From Rhizopus arrhizus (Eukaryota; Mucoromycota; Mucoromycetes; Mucorales; Rhizopodaceae): 64,000 bases of DNA. The stretch is taken from NCBI GenBank assembly GCA_024220505.1, contig JAKZZE010000002.1:1302001-1366000 (forward strand), read 5' to 3'. Shown one piece after another: positions 10,970 to 24,441 of this stretch. The translations under genes and the position numbers were made by a program. Within the stretch, counting starts at the first letter, position 1, and each line of letters opens with the position of its first letter. The notes beneath the pieces were generated by a model that did no database searches, was not told where the DNA came from, and saw nothing but the letters and a program-made list of their open reading frames with translations.

Positions 10970-11446
10970 AGTTTAATTTAAGAAAAAAGAATAAGAGAAA
11001 ATTTTTCTGTCACCAAAAAAATTTAATACAAGCTTTGACGCCGTAAATCAACTTCAGCTGTGTTTAAAAAATACGTATCATACTGCTACTATGCTTAAAA
11101 GAGGAACTTGACAAAACATATTAGATTTGATAGAAACTGTTAATACACTTAAATTTCCAGACAATCGTTTTCTCTTTATTGTCTATTTAATAACAAAAAG
11201 CTGCAATTACTTGCTCCTTTCTCAATTCGTTCCTTTTTTTTTACAAGCATACGAAAACAGGAGGAGATTGCAAATATTTCCTCGATACACTATTTTCAGG
11301 GAAAAAAAGTGTCGTGTTTACTTGTATATATTGTATTATAAATTTTGTAAAAAAGCGACTTCACTTTCTGAAAATGGTGTAGGTTCTTTTTATTATAGGT
11401 ATTTACAAAGCAAATATATAAGTATATACAAGATGAAAGTTTATAT
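10970..11446. other. Intergenic region upstream of RPC34
   Basis: AT-rich, 477 bases, holding the RPC34 promoter and the 3' flank of the small minus-strand gene. No further gene seen. Open frames on both strands here are composition-driven. Confidence 0.5.
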
Positions 11447-11716
11447 TTACTCCATTGGGTTTGTCTTTCCATCTTGAGGTCTTTTTTCATAATCTTGTCC
11501 GTGATGATGGTCTCTTTGAAAAGTTTCTTTTGCGCTTTGTTTGATGTTATGCATTGTGCTTTTAATATCTTGCATAACATGGTTTCCACCAGAGGTATGT
11601 CCAGGAGGAGTTTGAGTGTGTTCACCATGTTCTGCAGCAGTAACAGGATCAGAATTACTACCTACATACGAAGTTGCTTGGGAGGTAGAGTTATCGGGTG
11701 CGATATGAGTGTTCAT
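11447..11716 (-). CDS. Small hydrophilic protein, unknown function
   Basis: A single-exon frame of 89 residues starting MNTHIAPDNST. The first half is polar and Gly/Thr/His-rich. The second half has an amphipathic helix-like stretch (DIKSTMHNIKQSAKETFQRD) and a charged end. No cysteine, signal peptide or membrane segment is present. The helical piece, with Ala/Lys/Thr/Glu spacing, recalls small stress-related LEA-like fungal proteins, but this is only resemblance in composition. The ATG is preceded by an A-rich leader on the coding strand, and the codon usage fits the neighbours. I choose this ATG because the longer upstream frame is AT-driven. Confidence 0.55.
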   Translation of the reverse strand: MNTHIAPDNSTSQATSYVGSNSDPVTAAEHGEHTQTPPGHTSGGNHVMQDIKSTMHNIKQSAKETFQRDHHHGQDYEKRPQDGKTNPME

Positions 11717-11884
11717 TTTTTTTCTTTCTTTTATAAAAATGATTTGATTTGAATAATTGTCCTCTTTATATATATTTTTTTTTGTTAAAGCAGACAATAA
11801 TGATATCATATCCTAAAATTAGAAATATGACGTTTTAAATGGCCAAAAAAGCTGCGCGTAATGCTTTATTACTCATCAGTGTTC

Positions 11885-12669
11885 TTACAATGTTGTGATT
11901 TTATGTTTAGATTTTTTCTTTCTTTTATCTCCTGTTGTTGATTCAAATGCATATTTTGCATATAAAAGCCCTTCAACGATACCAATAATAGCCGCACCGC
12001 TTAAGCCTATTAATATTTGCTAATACAATAAAAATTAATACAATAATGTTATCATGAGCCTGCTTTACCCATCCATAATCGTCAATCATTGTTTGGGATG
12101 CTTTATAAGCAGCAGCAAAAACAGCCACCATAGAAAATCCAATGTTAAATATGGAAACTATATGAGTTTTAATTTCTTTAATTTCATCAGGTTGGATACC
12201 CAAATTAAACTTTTGATCCTTTGAAGTAATAGCTGATGCTACCATTTCATTATATTCTTTCTCCTTTTGTTGTTCTCTAAGCTTTTCAAGATATGCTTCA
12301 AACTCGGGATTCTACAGAATAAAAGCAAAAGACGTGAATAAGTGAATATTTATTAACAAGCACATTTTTAGTACCTTAGGTTTAACTGGTTTTGGTTCAA
12401 TATACACACCACTCCCTTTCATAAGTTCATGGAGATATACGTTCTCTTTCATAGCTTTAGCTTTTAAATATCCAAAAGGTGCGCATTTTTTTACCTGCAA
12501 GTTTTGGTAATTGTTTTAATAGATCTACTGAGATCGGATATTCTTTTGTTCCACATAATTTAACTTTAACAATATTTTCTGCTTCTTCAACTTGTTCTTT
12601 TGGAAATTCACTGCTGTTTAAAGCGGATTTTACACATGCTTGCATTTGTTCAGTCAAAATCAATTTCAT
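11885..12669 (-). CDS. VMA12: V-ATPase assembly factor VMA12/VPH2 (TMEM199-like)
   Basis: Four exons (12669-12495, about 12460-12375, 12311-12069, 12019-11885) give about 212 residues. The family acts in the ER membrane, helping assemble the V0 sector of the vacuolar proton pump. Visible hallmarks are HELMKGSGVYIEPKPVKPK followed by PEFEAYLEKLREQQ and the YNEMV motif, then two transmembrane segments (FNIGFSMVAVFAAAYKA and IGLSGAAIIGIVEGLLYAKY) separated by a short loop, and a Lys-rich cytosolic tail ending KSKHKITTL. The first intron is unusually short: 34 bases with one acceptor, 40 with the next, both in frame. The third intron (12068-12020) is 49 bases. Length matches the family. Confidence 0.85.
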
Positions 12670-13742
12670 TTTTATGTAAAAACAAAAGAAAACAAGATTT
12701 TTTCAATATTTGATTGCCCGATGATGTCTCCCTTTTTTTTTTAAGATGCATTTAACCCGACAAACATGAGCCTTCTATAATCAACAAAAAACACGACATT
12801 CTCGAGAATATTGATCTTTGATATTTTTTCTTAAAAAATCAACTAGTTAATTTAAGTGAGGTTTAATGCTAATGTAAACAAACTTGAAAGGCAGGTCTCA
12901 AACACATTTGTATTAAACCCAAACTCTAAAATAGTATCTTCTAAATTAGGAAACAGGCGTTTGAAAAAAAAAAAAAAAGAAAAAGAAAAAAAAGACGCTA
13001 ATTTTGCTGTTCTTATTTTTCATTGTAGATCACCTTTATTTATTCACCAATTTGTTTTAAAAAGCAAAGCAAAATTAATAATCAGTACATCAACACGGTG
13101 CTAGAACTTGTATTCTATCCTGAACGCATTACCTAATATGGAAATTGTTTGCAAGAGCTCTTTCTTGATTGGTTATATACAAGATTTTGGCCTTTTCCAT
13201 CCACCTGAAATGGAGCTTAATAAATTCTGGCTAACAAAAAGATATTGTATCAAATGATTACTTCTATAGTGCCATACACTTGCAGAGATTGACAATGTCT
13301 ATGATATTAGTGTACTCTTAGCACAGTTATATCTTCACTTATCACTTGTTCTGCTTTGACCATTTGACAATAAAGCCTCAATGGTAGTAGAACCTTTTTC
13401 TTTTTTTGACATGAAAAACTGCATATGAAAGGGAAAGAGGAGAGATAAACTATGTTTTGCTTTAATTATTAACAAAAAAAATATTATTTTGATGATGTTT
13501 TGTCATAAATAAGCTTTATGAATTCAATTATAATCCATAAAAGACTATAGTATTATGATGAAAGTTTTGCACGTAAAGAGACATCTAATTGCACCAAAGT
13601 AAAATTTACTTAATGGGAAACAGAACTTTTTATCCGTGAATATGCTACTTTTAGGGAAAAAATTGAGCTTCGACGTCATACAAGCTTTGAAGTTTTTATT
13701 GACCGAAAATTTTCCTCTTTCTCTTTTTTAATATTTTTAAAC
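12670..13742. other. Divergent promoter region
   Basis: About 1.07 kb between VMA12 (minus) and the SDS3-like gene (plus). AT-rich, with A-runs near 12965-12990. Short frames such as 12856-13104 are lysine/poly-A artefacts. No RNA gene recognised. Confidence 0.5.
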
Positions 13743-14855
13743 ATGTCAACAACCAACGTTAAAGTGATGGACGAATTCTCAGAAGAAAATAATAAAGTGC
13801 AACCTAGAAAATCAAGTCGGTCTACTCGTTCTGCCTCTCCTTCAGTATCAACAGAGGGAATATATGAATCAGAAGTGGACAACACGCGCTCTCAGTCTGT
13901 AGAGTCAGCTGGATATGAAACGACCGATTCAAAAAAGAGAAAAAGAAAGACAACAAGCAAAACGAATAGTTCAAATAAAAAGCAAGCAAACACAAAACTG
14001 GGTTCAAATAAGCAAGAAGATAATGAACGTGAGCTTAGAAATTCATCTCAAAGGATATCTAAAGAAGCTAGAGAAGCTAAAAAAGCACAAAGGGAGAGCA
14101 TAATTAAAGAAAAGTAAGCTCAAAAATATTATGTGATTTTCGTAACGGAAACTAAAAAAAAACTCTATTATAGATTAGATGAGTTGGACAAAATTGAAAA
14201 AGCTGTCAAGGATGGATCTCATATTGAATATCACAAGTTACTTGCAGAAATTGAAGAGAAAAGAAGTAGAATGTTAATTGTTGCGCAAATGAGAAGATCT
14301 TTAGCAGAGGGAACCGTGTATAACCTTTTCAAATCTCAAAAAGAATGTGCTTATTCACAATATTATGTAATAAGACAGTTTATGGTTTTATAAGCAAACA
14401 TACTAACGCTTTTTTTTTTATATTTCTTTTAGTGGGACAAATTGGCTTTACGAAGGTCTATGATTGAAAATGTACAGCGTAAATTGAGCAAATTGGAACA
14501 AGAATATTATGCAAGCCATTCTGGTATGCTTCTATTTATTAGATGTTTCATTTTTTATTAAACTTTTAAAGTAGGTCATACAGACGATGAACAATTAACT
14601 GATTGGGTTCCACCTGAAAGACCATCTATGATAAGTTCTTTAACTCTTGGCCTAACAAATGAAGAAACTGAACGTGATTTGGCTTTGGCTGCGCAAGATT
14701 CACGCCAAGCACAACTACCACCACCTATTGATTCATTGACGTCGCTGGCCGATCGACATTACGAAAAGGACATAGGAGATAGCACAACAGATAAACCCCT
14801 TGCTTTACCCCCTTTAAACTCTATGCATTTTCATAACTTTGGAACCAAAAGTTAA
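13743..14855 (+). CDS. SDS3: Sds3-like subunit of the Rpd3L histone deacetylase complex
   Basis: Four exons (13743-14113, 14174-14366, 14433-14523, 14575-14855) encode 311 residues. The Sds3/BRMS1 core runs from about residue 124 to 220: LDELDKIEKAVKDGSHIEY, then a long coiled coil with MLIVAQMRRSLAEGTV and WDKLALRRSMIENVQ. In yeast and animals this protein bridges Rpd3/HDAC to Sin3 for transcriptional repression. The N terminus (1-120) is Ser/Arg/Lys-rich and disordered, with a nuclear-localisation-like KKRKRKTTSK. The C-terminal 95 residues are Pro/Leu-rich. All introns are 60-67 or 51 bases and phases agree. A BRMS1-type paralogue is possible, but the GSH-x-EY signature favours Sds3. Confidence 0.85.
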
Positions 14856-15011
14856 ATGATAATAAAGAGGCTTTGCTGTTTATGACAATAGATTTTTGTC
14901 ATACTGTCACACATACACTCTTGTACAACCTTTTATCTTTCTGAGCAATAGTGAAAAAGGTAGTTCATTGAAGAGGCAAAAAAACATGGTTTTTTATTTT
15001 AGAGTATATTT

Positions 15012-15805
15012 TTAAGCAGAACGTTGAGCCTTTTCAAGCACAGATTCATAATCAACCTAACAAAAATTTTTAAATTATGCTACAAAACAATCATTTGAGT
15101 ATGTATACCTCAGAAGCATCAGTTCCTTGAATTTCGATGCCTACACCATCCATTTGTTTACGAAGAGCAATTTTACTAGAAGCGTACACCATCTTGTGGC
15201 GAATCTTGGAGGTATCAGGGTTCCTAAAGAATATAAGATTAACAAAGCCTGCAAAAAAGTGTGATCCGGGTTTAACTTACCATGAATAGAAGACAATCTT
15301 GTTTCTCTGTCCTCCTTCGGACTTTTCATAATCGAAGTCGTAAACAGCGTAACGAGGCTCATTTTCGGGAAGGCTAGCCAAGAACTCATCATAGGTGGCG
15401 CTTTGGACAGCCTTTTCAACAATAATTTCTGTATAGTCATCTAGAAACGCGGAGAATATGTTACTAATGTTTTCTTTTAAAAATACCTTTTCCTTTCTTT
15501 TTTTTTTTTTTGTTAGTTACCATTCAACTTGTAGATGATGTACTTCAAGGTCTTACCAAGCTTAAGCTCTTGGTACTTTTGAAGACATTCGGGATTAGTT
15601 CTGACACCAGAAGACTATATTTAAAGATGTGTTACTTTATTTTTTTCATCTTGACACGTAATGACAGTTTCACCCCCGCCCTTTGTTTTTAGTTTTTTTT
15701 GTCAGAAATAAAAGGGTTTACTTCTCATTTTGAAACAGATGCAAACAAAGTAAAGCAACAAAAGGAGCAGAGTAAAAAAAAAAGGAGCAAATAAAAACTT
15801 ACCAT
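15012..15805 (-). CDS. COF1: Cofilin / actin-depolymerising factor
   Basis: Five exons (15805-15803, 15614-15521, 15440-15281, 15223-15109, 15056-15012) encode 138 residues, the usual ADF/cofilin size. The first exon is the ATG alone. The protein then continues [18 protein letters not shown], with [18 protein letters not shown] and [18 protein letters not shown]. The long actin-binding helix [19 protein letters not shown] and the G-actin site are intact, and the N-terminal Ser, a regulatory phosphosite in animals, is present. It severs and depolymerises actin filaments in the cytoplasm. Introns are 57-188 bases; the first is longest and lies in the 5' end, as often in cofilin genes. Confidence 0.95.
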
Positions 15806-17937
<2,132 letters not shown>

Positions 17938-17999
17938 TAAACAATGTATATTTTACATTAGATAAGACAAATTTTTATTGGATGGATTGTTTTGTGACG

Positions 18000-18002
<3 letters not shown>

Positions 18003-18028
<26 letters not shown>
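18003..18028 (+). repeat. Homopolymer T tract (26)
   Basis: An uninterrupted run of 26 T in the 300-base gap after SCL1, probably in or next to its 3' UTR. The gap 17938-18241 shows nothing else of note. Confidence 0.9.
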
Positions 18029-18030
<2 letters not shown>

Positions 18031-18241
18031 CAACCAAACGAAAAAAGTTAATAGCTATCTTTTTTATCAAATAATTAGACTTGATATCCTTTGAGGTAAT
18101 AATTTAAAGCTTGAATAGCCTTGTTTAGATTCTTATTTATTTGCGTTTTCTTTTACTAGTTTTTTAGACGGCGTTTAAGATAAACAAGGATTACATTTCT
18201 CTTAGTTAATTAGTTTATTTATAAAATTGATCATTGGCATA

Positions 18242-21025
18242 ATGTTGAGTAATGGCATAGAATCGCCAAAAGGATCTTCAAATGTTTCAAATACGCAATC
18301 CATCAACAAACAAATCTTGAACATATCTACACCTGAAGCGAAACCTGATTACCAAAAGTCACACTGTAATCAGAACGATCTTAGATTTAAACAGATAGAA
18401 GAGGAGCTGCGCAACATAGCTTCCTACGGCAGCGCTTGTGACGAGTTGCTTGGTTGGATGAGTGACAATCTTGTATATGATCAGATTTACGAAAACGCAC
18501 TTTTGAGATGCTTAGTGACTATTCGTGAGAGAGCTACATCATTTGGTGTGTGGTCTGGTTTACAAATCTTAAAAAAAGCTAGTGAAAACTGCGGAAAACT
18601 TAGCTCTGAAGCACAAAAGACTATTGGGGAGCTTTACGCAGGACTTGGCAGCCTAATAAAAAAAGAAAAGTTAGGCAAACAAAATGCACCCTCTTCTGAA
18701 CCCGTGAATAAATTTAATCCAACACCTTCAGCTTACCATAATTCAGCACAGCTACTTACAACGAATTGTGATAAAACTGTGAAAAGTACACTAAATGATG
18801 TTTCTCTTCCAGCAGAATCGACGAAAAACCAATCAAACTCTCCAGCCCAATCCAATACAAGCTCTCCTGTTGTGCAAAATAATTTTAACACATCGAATAA
18901 ATATAATCAACGATCCACTGCCTATCGCTCACCTTCTGGAAGACCACCACAGACTGCTTTTACAAACTCGCCACAATTTACGCCCATCACCAGTGCACAA
19001 AGCCATCAAGCAATATACCCTAAGCAATTTGTACAACCATTAGCAGCAACCTCTGCCCATTACAGTCCGAAAATTATGAATAAGCAAACACAAGATCAAC
19101 AATCTGTTAATACTCATGCAGCTTATATTATACCTGTATCCCCTACTCAACCACTGCACATCTCACAGCAGCAGACTAAAACTCATTTATATGGACAACA
19201 GCATCCACAAGTATCATATAGTCAGAGACTGGCTCAATCAGTTGCTTCCTCTGCACAATCTTCTCCTAACGTAAGCCAGCCAGCTTATCAGCCACAGGCA
19301 TTGCAGGCCCAGCATCAATCAAACCAACAAGCTCCATTGAAAAAAACAAAACAACAACTAGAACAAGAGCAACAGTCTTTTTTACAACAATACTTACAGC
19401 AACAAGCACAAGAGCGATTGCGACAGCAGCAAAAACAGCTATTGCAGCAATTGGCACAACAAACACAGCAGCAGCAGGCACAGTTACACTTAAAACAACA
19501 AATACAACAATTTATGTTGCAACAAGCGCAGATGCAAGCCCAAAGAACTGTAGCAAATCCACAGGATTCGTTAACTTTACAAAATACCACTAGCGTACAG
19601 AAAACACAAGAGATGCAAGCTGTAGCCAATCATTTGCAAGCAGCTACAACTACACAACTTAATAATTCTTCTGCGAATAGTAACAATCTTTCTACGCCAC
19701 ACTCTTACAATTCCTTAGTAAATAATCAATTTATCACATCTTCAGCGAGTAAAAAGCGGCCTCTTACATTTCATTTGCCTAACATTTCTCAACCTATCTA
19801 CGATCAACTGGCATTGCCAAAAACTAATGATCTGAATCAGTCTAAGGATGAAACCGATCCAAAAGATCTTGCTTTATATGCTAGACCATGTCATAAACTA
19901 CTTGGACCATTCAATCTCTCTCACGGCCAGCGAATTACTGACAAACAATTCTATATTGGACATAATTATTTTACACGTATATATAACGAAAATAATAATC
20001 GAGTAATAGACAAATCTAAGCAACCGTTAATGTTTGTATTCACCGCATGGCATACCAAATCAGCTTCTCAAAAGGTAGATTGGCCAGATAAGTTGGATGT
20101 AGAAGTCAACGGTCGACGTATTCAGCTTGAGAGGGTAAGTTAATGTTTATTATTGCTGTTTTGTATTAATTATATAATTTTGATAATAGAAAAAGCCAAT
20201 TGCAGGTAGAAGAAATGCTTATATGGGAAAGGATAAGCCTTATGATTTAAAAGATGTATTAAGAGAAGGCATAAATGTCTTACGGCTCCTTCAGAATGAT
20301 TGTGCTTGCGTAAGTTAAAGAAATGTTTATTATAACGATCGTGTAGCTAACTTTTCCATTAAAGTCTTATGAATTCTGTGTACATTTAATCATCCGAGAC
20401 AGTGAGAACCTTATCATTGAAAAAGCAAGGAACAATCCTGTAACAATAGAAGAAGGAAGAGCTATGGTTGCTAAATTACTGGGAAACTATGACGACGAAG
20501 AGATTACTATAAAGCAAACATCAATTAAAGTAAGCTTAAAGAGCCCTATTTCATTTTCAAGAATAAGAATGCCAGTAAAGGGAGTAGAATGCAATCACAT
20601 TGATGTAAGTAATTTTAGTTATCTAAATAAGAATTAATTCTAACTATCATTAGTCTTTTGATTTACATGATTATTTGGAATTAAACAAGACCATTTTTCC
20701 TAACTGGGAATGTCCAATCTGCAATAAGAAATGCCCACCAGCCAGTATTCGACATGACTTATTTTTTGACCAAATATTAAAATCTCTACCCACAAAGGCT
20801 GCAGAAATTGAATTTAAAGGTAGTAATGGTGATATAAGAATCATAAAAGAAGATGATGACTACGATAATGATGAGTTAATCGACGATGATAATATTAAGA
20901 AAGAGGATGAAACAGCTAATGATATACAAAGAGTCGAGAATACTGCAGAAGTCATTGACTTAATCAGTGATGACGAGGATGATGATACCAATGCTACTTC
21001 CGTGAAGAGGCCCAAAATTTTATAA
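18242..21025 (+). CDS. PIAS/Siz-type SUMO E3 ligase
   Basis: Four exons (18242-20134, 20190-20309, 20365-20604, 20654-21025) encode 874 residues. Residues 60-150 are a helical, conserved-looking domain of unknown type. About 150-530 is a long Gln/Ser/Pro-rich, disordered region with CAG/CAA-rich poly-Gln. A PINIT domain follows (about 545-700, starting LLGPFNLSHGQR). The SP-RING then reads CNHIDSFDLHDYL and WECPICNKKC; the zinc ligands C-x-H and C-P-x-C are present. The Cys usual before Phe-Asp is Ser here, but it belongs to the metal site that SP-RINGs lack. The acidic tail has a SUMO-interacting motif, EVIDLISDDEDDD. The start ATG is 18242; the frame opens 15 bases earlier on a TTG. It attaches SUMO to nuclear proteins with Ubc9. 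Confidence 0.92.
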
Positions 21026-21384
21026 ATAATCTTGTACAAATTAAATAAAAAAGGTGTCTTCGTGTTTGCATACTGTTTTTGTTTATGTAGACATGATATT
21101 TTATGTATGTGAATTTTATGCTACTGATTTGTAACATGAAAATCATTCACAAATGGAAAAAAATCATTTTTTGTATTATGTTGGTTTAATTGTTACTGTA
21201 AAAATAACTCCATTTGGTTACAATCTCCAATACTCTTCATGCTTCTAGGAGCTTTGTTGTTGTAGAGAGAAGATCAACCTTTATGTTTTGGATGGCGCGT
21301 CATAAATCTTTTATGCGGACATTTAAAATAAAGACAAAGGAAAGAGGACATTTTTTCTTCTATTCCAAAAAGCCTGCATTGATC
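21026..21384. other. Intergenic stretch between SUMO ligase and MIC10
   Basis: About 360 AT-rich bases between two plus-strand genes, so 3' UTR then promoter. No additional gene seen; the open frame from 21214 only reaches into MIC10 exon 1. Confidence 0.5.
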
Positions 21385-21820
21385 ATGTCAACAGAAAATA
21401 AGATTCCTAGTGAAGAAATTTTAGCACAAAAGGTAAACACTCATTTTAATTTTTAAACATGTACTAACTTTCGGTAATATTTAACTCAGTGGGATCGAGC
21501 CATTTCCAATTTTATTGTAAAGACTGGCCTTGGTTTAAGTGCCGGCATTGTTGCTTCTGCATTGTTATTCAAAAGTAAACTTTAAAGGAAAAAAAAGGAT
21601 ATTATAACTAAATTGCTGACTGTATTTTAAAGAACGTACTTGGCCAATTGCTGTTGCTACTGGTTGGGGCTTTGGCGTTGCCTATGCCGATGCTCAAGTA
21701 CATCATATTTGATATTTGCTTGGTGCATAACTCATTTAATATTCTTTTATCTTTTAGCGTATTTTCCATCCTTCTAATGTTCCCGGCGCAAAATTTGAGA
21801 AGGAGAAGCCTTTTGCTTAG
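21385..21820 (+). CDS. MIC10: MICOS subunit Mic10 (MINOS1)
   Basis: Four exons (21385-21432, 21490-21574, 21633-21697, 21758-21820) encode 86 residues. The protein begins STENKIPSEEILAQKWDRAI. It has two inner-membrane segments with the glycine motifs that drive Mic10 oligomerisation: GLGLSAGIVASALLFKRTW and TGWGFGVAYADAQ. Mic10 bends the mitochondrial inner membrane at crista junctions within the MICOS complex. Length and the hairpin layout match the family. Exons are very small (48, 85, 65 and 63 bases), and introns are 57-60 bases. Confidence 0.93.
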
Positions 21821-22386
21821 ATATAAAAAGAAGAAAAGATTAAACACGGCGTAATAGTAACAGCAACATACATCTTTGTTAATAATTGTACCAATAAAAA
21901 GAAGAACTTACACAAAAACTGATTTTAGTCGAACAATATGGTTTTTCAGATATGTAAAGTAAAGAAATACCATTGAAGCTCTTATGCACTGTTTTTAGCT
22001 CTAAATGGCAGATGTTTTTATTTTATATAAGAAATCAACGTATTTGCCTTCAAATAATGTGCAGACCTATGTATTGTAGGATTATATTTAATATATCTAC
22101 CATATCCTTAGGATTAATCACATACAGAAACAGTACCCATGAATAATGACTACGGTCGGGTTAATAATTTTGTAAGATAAAGGATTGCCTTCACCTGAAC
22201 AAAACGTGTATTTTCAATTTTTTCCCTCAATAGCTAAATATTGAAAGGTATTAATGAAGATTAAAATTCATCAAACGATTCCTTCATTAATCATACAAAT
22301 GAGCAGAAGTTTGACCCCACCATGCTATATAATATGCCTGAAAGTAGTAAGAGAGAAAAGAATTGCAAATATATGCTGGGATAAAA
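21821..22386. other. Convergent intergenic region
   Basis: About 570 bases between MIC10 (plus) and the APSES gene (minus). AT-rich 3' flanks only; the frame 22254-22694 is antisense to the coding exon and to AT-rich sequence. Confidence 0.5.
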
Positions 22387-24263
22387 TCACTCTTTATTTA
22401 ACAATAACTCATCAAAAGAAGATAAAAGAGGTAATAGCATCAAATCCACGTTTTCATAAGATACGTTGCAGCACATTGAAATTAGTCTTTTGTATTTTTG
22501 ATGCTTTTTACTTGGCATTTGTAATTTTAATTGAATTAATTCTTCTACGCGTTTCTTACGAAGTTCCTGCAAAAGTTTTAGCTCGTTTAAGAGACTATCT
22601 AACTCCACAACTTTCTCATCTTTCTTTTGTGCATGAAAAAATTTCTCAAGCGTATCTTTTTGTAATTTTTGTATCTGCTTTGCCAATAATTTAGATAATC
22701 TTACTGATTCTATCTCTACTCCTTGTAGCCTTTCCGGATCAAAATGTATTTGTTCTAAAGTGTGCTGCGTACCAGCAAGTCTTTTCTTTGCTAAAGCTAA
22801 TTCATTCTTCTTTTCCTTTATAAGGTTATCTTTTTGTATCAAATCTCTTTCATAATTACTCGCAAACCCATCAAACATATGTGATATAATTGGCGGTTTT
22901 TCATTAACAATAATAGATTTCAATAGTTCTTCTACTTTATGCCTTAATGATGATTTTTGCTTAGTCTCTGTATGATGCGATTCTACTAAGCTTCTACTTC
23001 CACCTTGGCTGTTTCGCTCTGTCTCAGCTAAGTAATCTTGTGCTGTCATACCTTCCTCATTTGCAATCTCTGCACTTGCACCAGCCTCTATCAGAAGTCT
23101 AACCAATTTCTTATTCCCTATTCTGGCTGCAATATTTAACGCTGTGTCGCCATAGATATCTTGTACATTTAATATAGAGATCAACTCTGATATATTATTT
23201 TGTCCCAAAGTTTCAATCAAGCATTCCATATAGTATCTTGACGCGTGTACCTTTCCTTTCCAGCTGGCTGTAGATGCAACGTGATGAAATACTGTCTGAT
23301 CTTTCTTGTCAATGTTGAACATTGTTTTCTTTAACAGACTTATCAAAAGCACAAATGATTTTGAATCAAAGTTATTGGTAAATAATACGCTTCGCATTAA
23401 CGCTGTTTGTCCTTTGTAATTTACTCTGTAAATATCTGCTCCTAAGTCAATTAAGACTTTCACAAGTTTCAACCTTCCCATAGCCGCTGCCCAATGTAGG
23501 CTTGTATGGCCCTCATCATCAATAATCACATTGACATTCAAATCAGCTGGTGGGTTCAAAAGAATAGCTGGTATGCCCGATTCATCTGATACAAAATATT
23601 GAAGCAATCGCTGCGCATAAGTTGGTCGATCTTCGTTGAAAATTAGACGTTGCTCTTCTTGAAAGTCAAAGAATACCGGCCGTTTTCTTTTGTTGGTTTG
23701 ATTTTTGGCTTCTGAATCAGTCAGATTAAGTTCATTGATCTGCTCACCCTCTAAAGATGTAATACTTGCATAATCTTGATCTAACTTGATCTTTTTTGTA
23801 GCTTTCTTTTTTTTTGGTTCTATCGTTTTTATTTTTTTTAATCTTGAAGCAAAACTGTTAAAATGTTTTGGCGCTAGTGGCGGGCTAATATCACCTTGCA
23901 CATAATCAAATATTGGTCTTAATAAAATATCTACTTGGTATTGCTCAGCTAATGCTACGCCACGCTCGAAAGGAACCCAAGTTCCTAATTAGACAAGTTA
24001 AAAGTATAGTTAATCACATACTAAAGTATATTACCTTGATACTTTCCATAACCTCCTTGTACTTTTTCATGTAGTCCTGTCTGTACTTCTCTTTCTAATA
24101 TTCGTGTACGTTGAGGTTTGTCAAACTCTGCGACTTTAAGTATTTGTGTCGCGTTTAAATAAGAATCAGATTTTCTTTTCATGACTGCAATGTCTTTGCA
24201 TATCATTTCATATACAGGAACATTTGAATAAGTTGCTTTATATATTTGTAATGGTTCTGACAT
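22387..24263 (-). CDS. MBF/SBF-type APSES-ankyrin transcription factor
   Basis: Two exons (24263-24035, 23984-22387) encode 608 residues. Residues about 5-105 are an APSES/KilA-N DNA-binding domain: [20 protein letters not shown], then [21 protein letters not shown] Lys-rich basic stretch follows (about 130-165). Ankyrin repeats span roughly 210-340 ([40 protein letters not shown]). The C-terminal third is a long coiled coil. This layout is that of Mbp1/Swi4 and fission yeast Res1/Res2, which with a Swi6/Cdc10 partner drive G1/S gene expression from MCB-type sites. A stray extra helix in the C terminus likely mediates partner binding. The single 50-base intron splits the APSES domain. Which paralogue it is cannot be told from this window. 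Confidence 0.93.
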
Positions 24264-24441
24264 GCTCTATTATTTTTTTTACTGACAAAGAAAAAAAACC
24301 CTTTTTTTATTTATCAAACTGATGCTCTAACCAACCACATGCAGCGATTTTTTTTAAATAAATTTACGCCTTTTTCTTCTTCTTTTCCCTCCTATCTTTT
24401 TTTCCTCTTTCTCCTTTTACTCTTTCCTAAAATTCTACTAC
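24264..24441. promoter_or_regulatory. Short bidirectional promoter
   Basis: Only 178 bases separate the start codons of the APSES factor (minus) and the Rab5 gene (plus), so one compact region must serve both. It is pyrimidine-rich on the plus strand (C/T runs near 24370-24420). I see no clear TATA box or MCB (ACGCGT) site. Confidence 0.6.

Noticed and set aside
15510..15692. Plus-strand 60-codon frame over the cofilin gene
   Set aside because: Antisense to exon 2 and a poly-T intron; cofilin explains the sequence.
19266..19629. Antisense frames rich in Cys or Val/Ala opposite the poly-Gln region
   Set aside because: They mirror the CAG/CAA repeat of the SUMO ligase gene.
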